Shown here: positions 7,410 through 7,556 of the stretch, piece by piece
Numbering within the stretch: the stretch's first letter is position 1
How the letters are laid out: every line of letters starts with the position of its first letter
From: CAYUWG01 sp964448285
Lineage (GTDB): Bacteria > Bacteroidota > Ignavibacteria > SZUA-365
NCBI GenBank assembly: GCA_964448285.1
Contig: CAYUWG010000124.1
Span: 1-7,556, forward strand
Length of the DNA: 7,556 bases
Direction of reading: 5' to 3'
Notes under the pieces: model-generated
Told to the model about the DNA's origin: nothing
The model's input: the letters and a program-made list of their open reading frames with translations, nothing else
The model's database searches: none
Translations under genes and position numbers: made by a program

Positions 7410-7556
7410 GAGTGATCTCGGATTATAAGTGAGTTCGTTATCAATTTCTGTGACATGAGTTGTTGTTCGTCGTTGTCGTTGATTGCCTGCATGTACCGGG
7501 AGGATGGTACGAAGCTTCTCCCACAGGTGCAACAGTCAAAATGCCTATTCTTTGAA
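7410..7556. other. Upstream region of the beta-propeller gene
   Basis: No gene is supported in these 147 bases. They hold the possible TATAAT and a small inverted repeat, GTACC (7493-7497) with GGTAC (7506-7510), of unknown meaning. The minus-strand frame of the downstream gene stays open up to 7532, but the residues it would add are polar and precede an obvious signal peptide, so they are probably not translated. Confidence 0.4.
7422..7427 (-). promoter_or_regulatory. Possible -10 element (TATAAT) just before the beta-propeller gene
   Basis: Read on the minus strand, 7427-7422 is a perfect TATAAT ending 12 bases before the ATG at 7409. If used, the transcript would have a leader of only about six bases. 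No good -35 box lies 16-18 bases further upstream, although TTGATA occurs at 7444-7439, too close (11 bases). No clear ribosome-binding site is seen before the ATG, which would fit a near-leaderless message. The evidence is only one six-base match. Confidence 0.25.

Noticed and set aside
7493..7510. GTACC/GGTAC inverted repeat upstream of the beta-propeller gene
   Set aside because: A five-base stem with no T run and no second copy; expected by chance.
7410..7532. 41-residue N-terminal extension of the beta-propeller protein from an ATG at 7532
   Set aside because: It would bury a good signal peptide behind polar residues, so the ATG at 7409 is much more likely.

Overview
The window holds four real genes and one decayed gene fragment. 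It looks like chromosomal DNA from a Gram-negative bacterium of the Bacteroidota/Chlorobiota/Ignavibacteriota group. The reasons are two large secreted proteins ending in type IX secretion (T9SS) type A sorting domains (the 'LEQN.PNPF' motif), choice-of-anchor D (ASH-like) repeats, and an OmpA protein with a DUF4892-type front half. By eye the base composition is about 50% G+C. An Ignavibacteria- or Kapabacteria-like source is my best guess, but there is no rRNA or marker gene here to prove it.

Layout: (1) bases 1-2136, plus strand: the C-terminal part of a large repeat protein, cut by the left edge, with regular beta-sandwich repeats and a T9SS tail. (2) Bases about 2126-2318, minus strand: a scrambled remnant of a second carA gene (carbamoyl-phosphate synthase small chain). 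It keeps the C-terminus and the nucleophile-cysteine region, with an internal deletion and a roughly 38-bp inverted piece. The rest of the gap to 2445 has no clear gene. (3) Bases 2446-3345, plus strand: an exported OmpA-family protein. (4) Bases 3395-4507, minus strand: an intact carA, convergent with the OmpA gene. (5) Bases 4665-7409, minus strand: a 914-residue exported beta-propeller protein with twelve Asp-box repeats, a fibronectin-like module and a T9SS tail. A clear intrinsic terminator (4528-4554) lies between (5) and (4), only 20 bases before the carA start. It may serve as a leader attenuator of carA as well as the end of gene (5).

The two T9SS cargo proteins would be exported by Sec and then moved across the outer membrane. 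The OmpA-family protein would sit in the periplasm or outer membrane bound to peptidoglycan. CarA is cytoplasmic and makes ammonia for carbamoyl phosphate (pyrimidine and arginine synthesis); carB is not in the window. I see no mobile element, CRISPR array, tRNA, rRNA or defence system. The most unusual thing here is the rearranged carA remnant beside a working carA.
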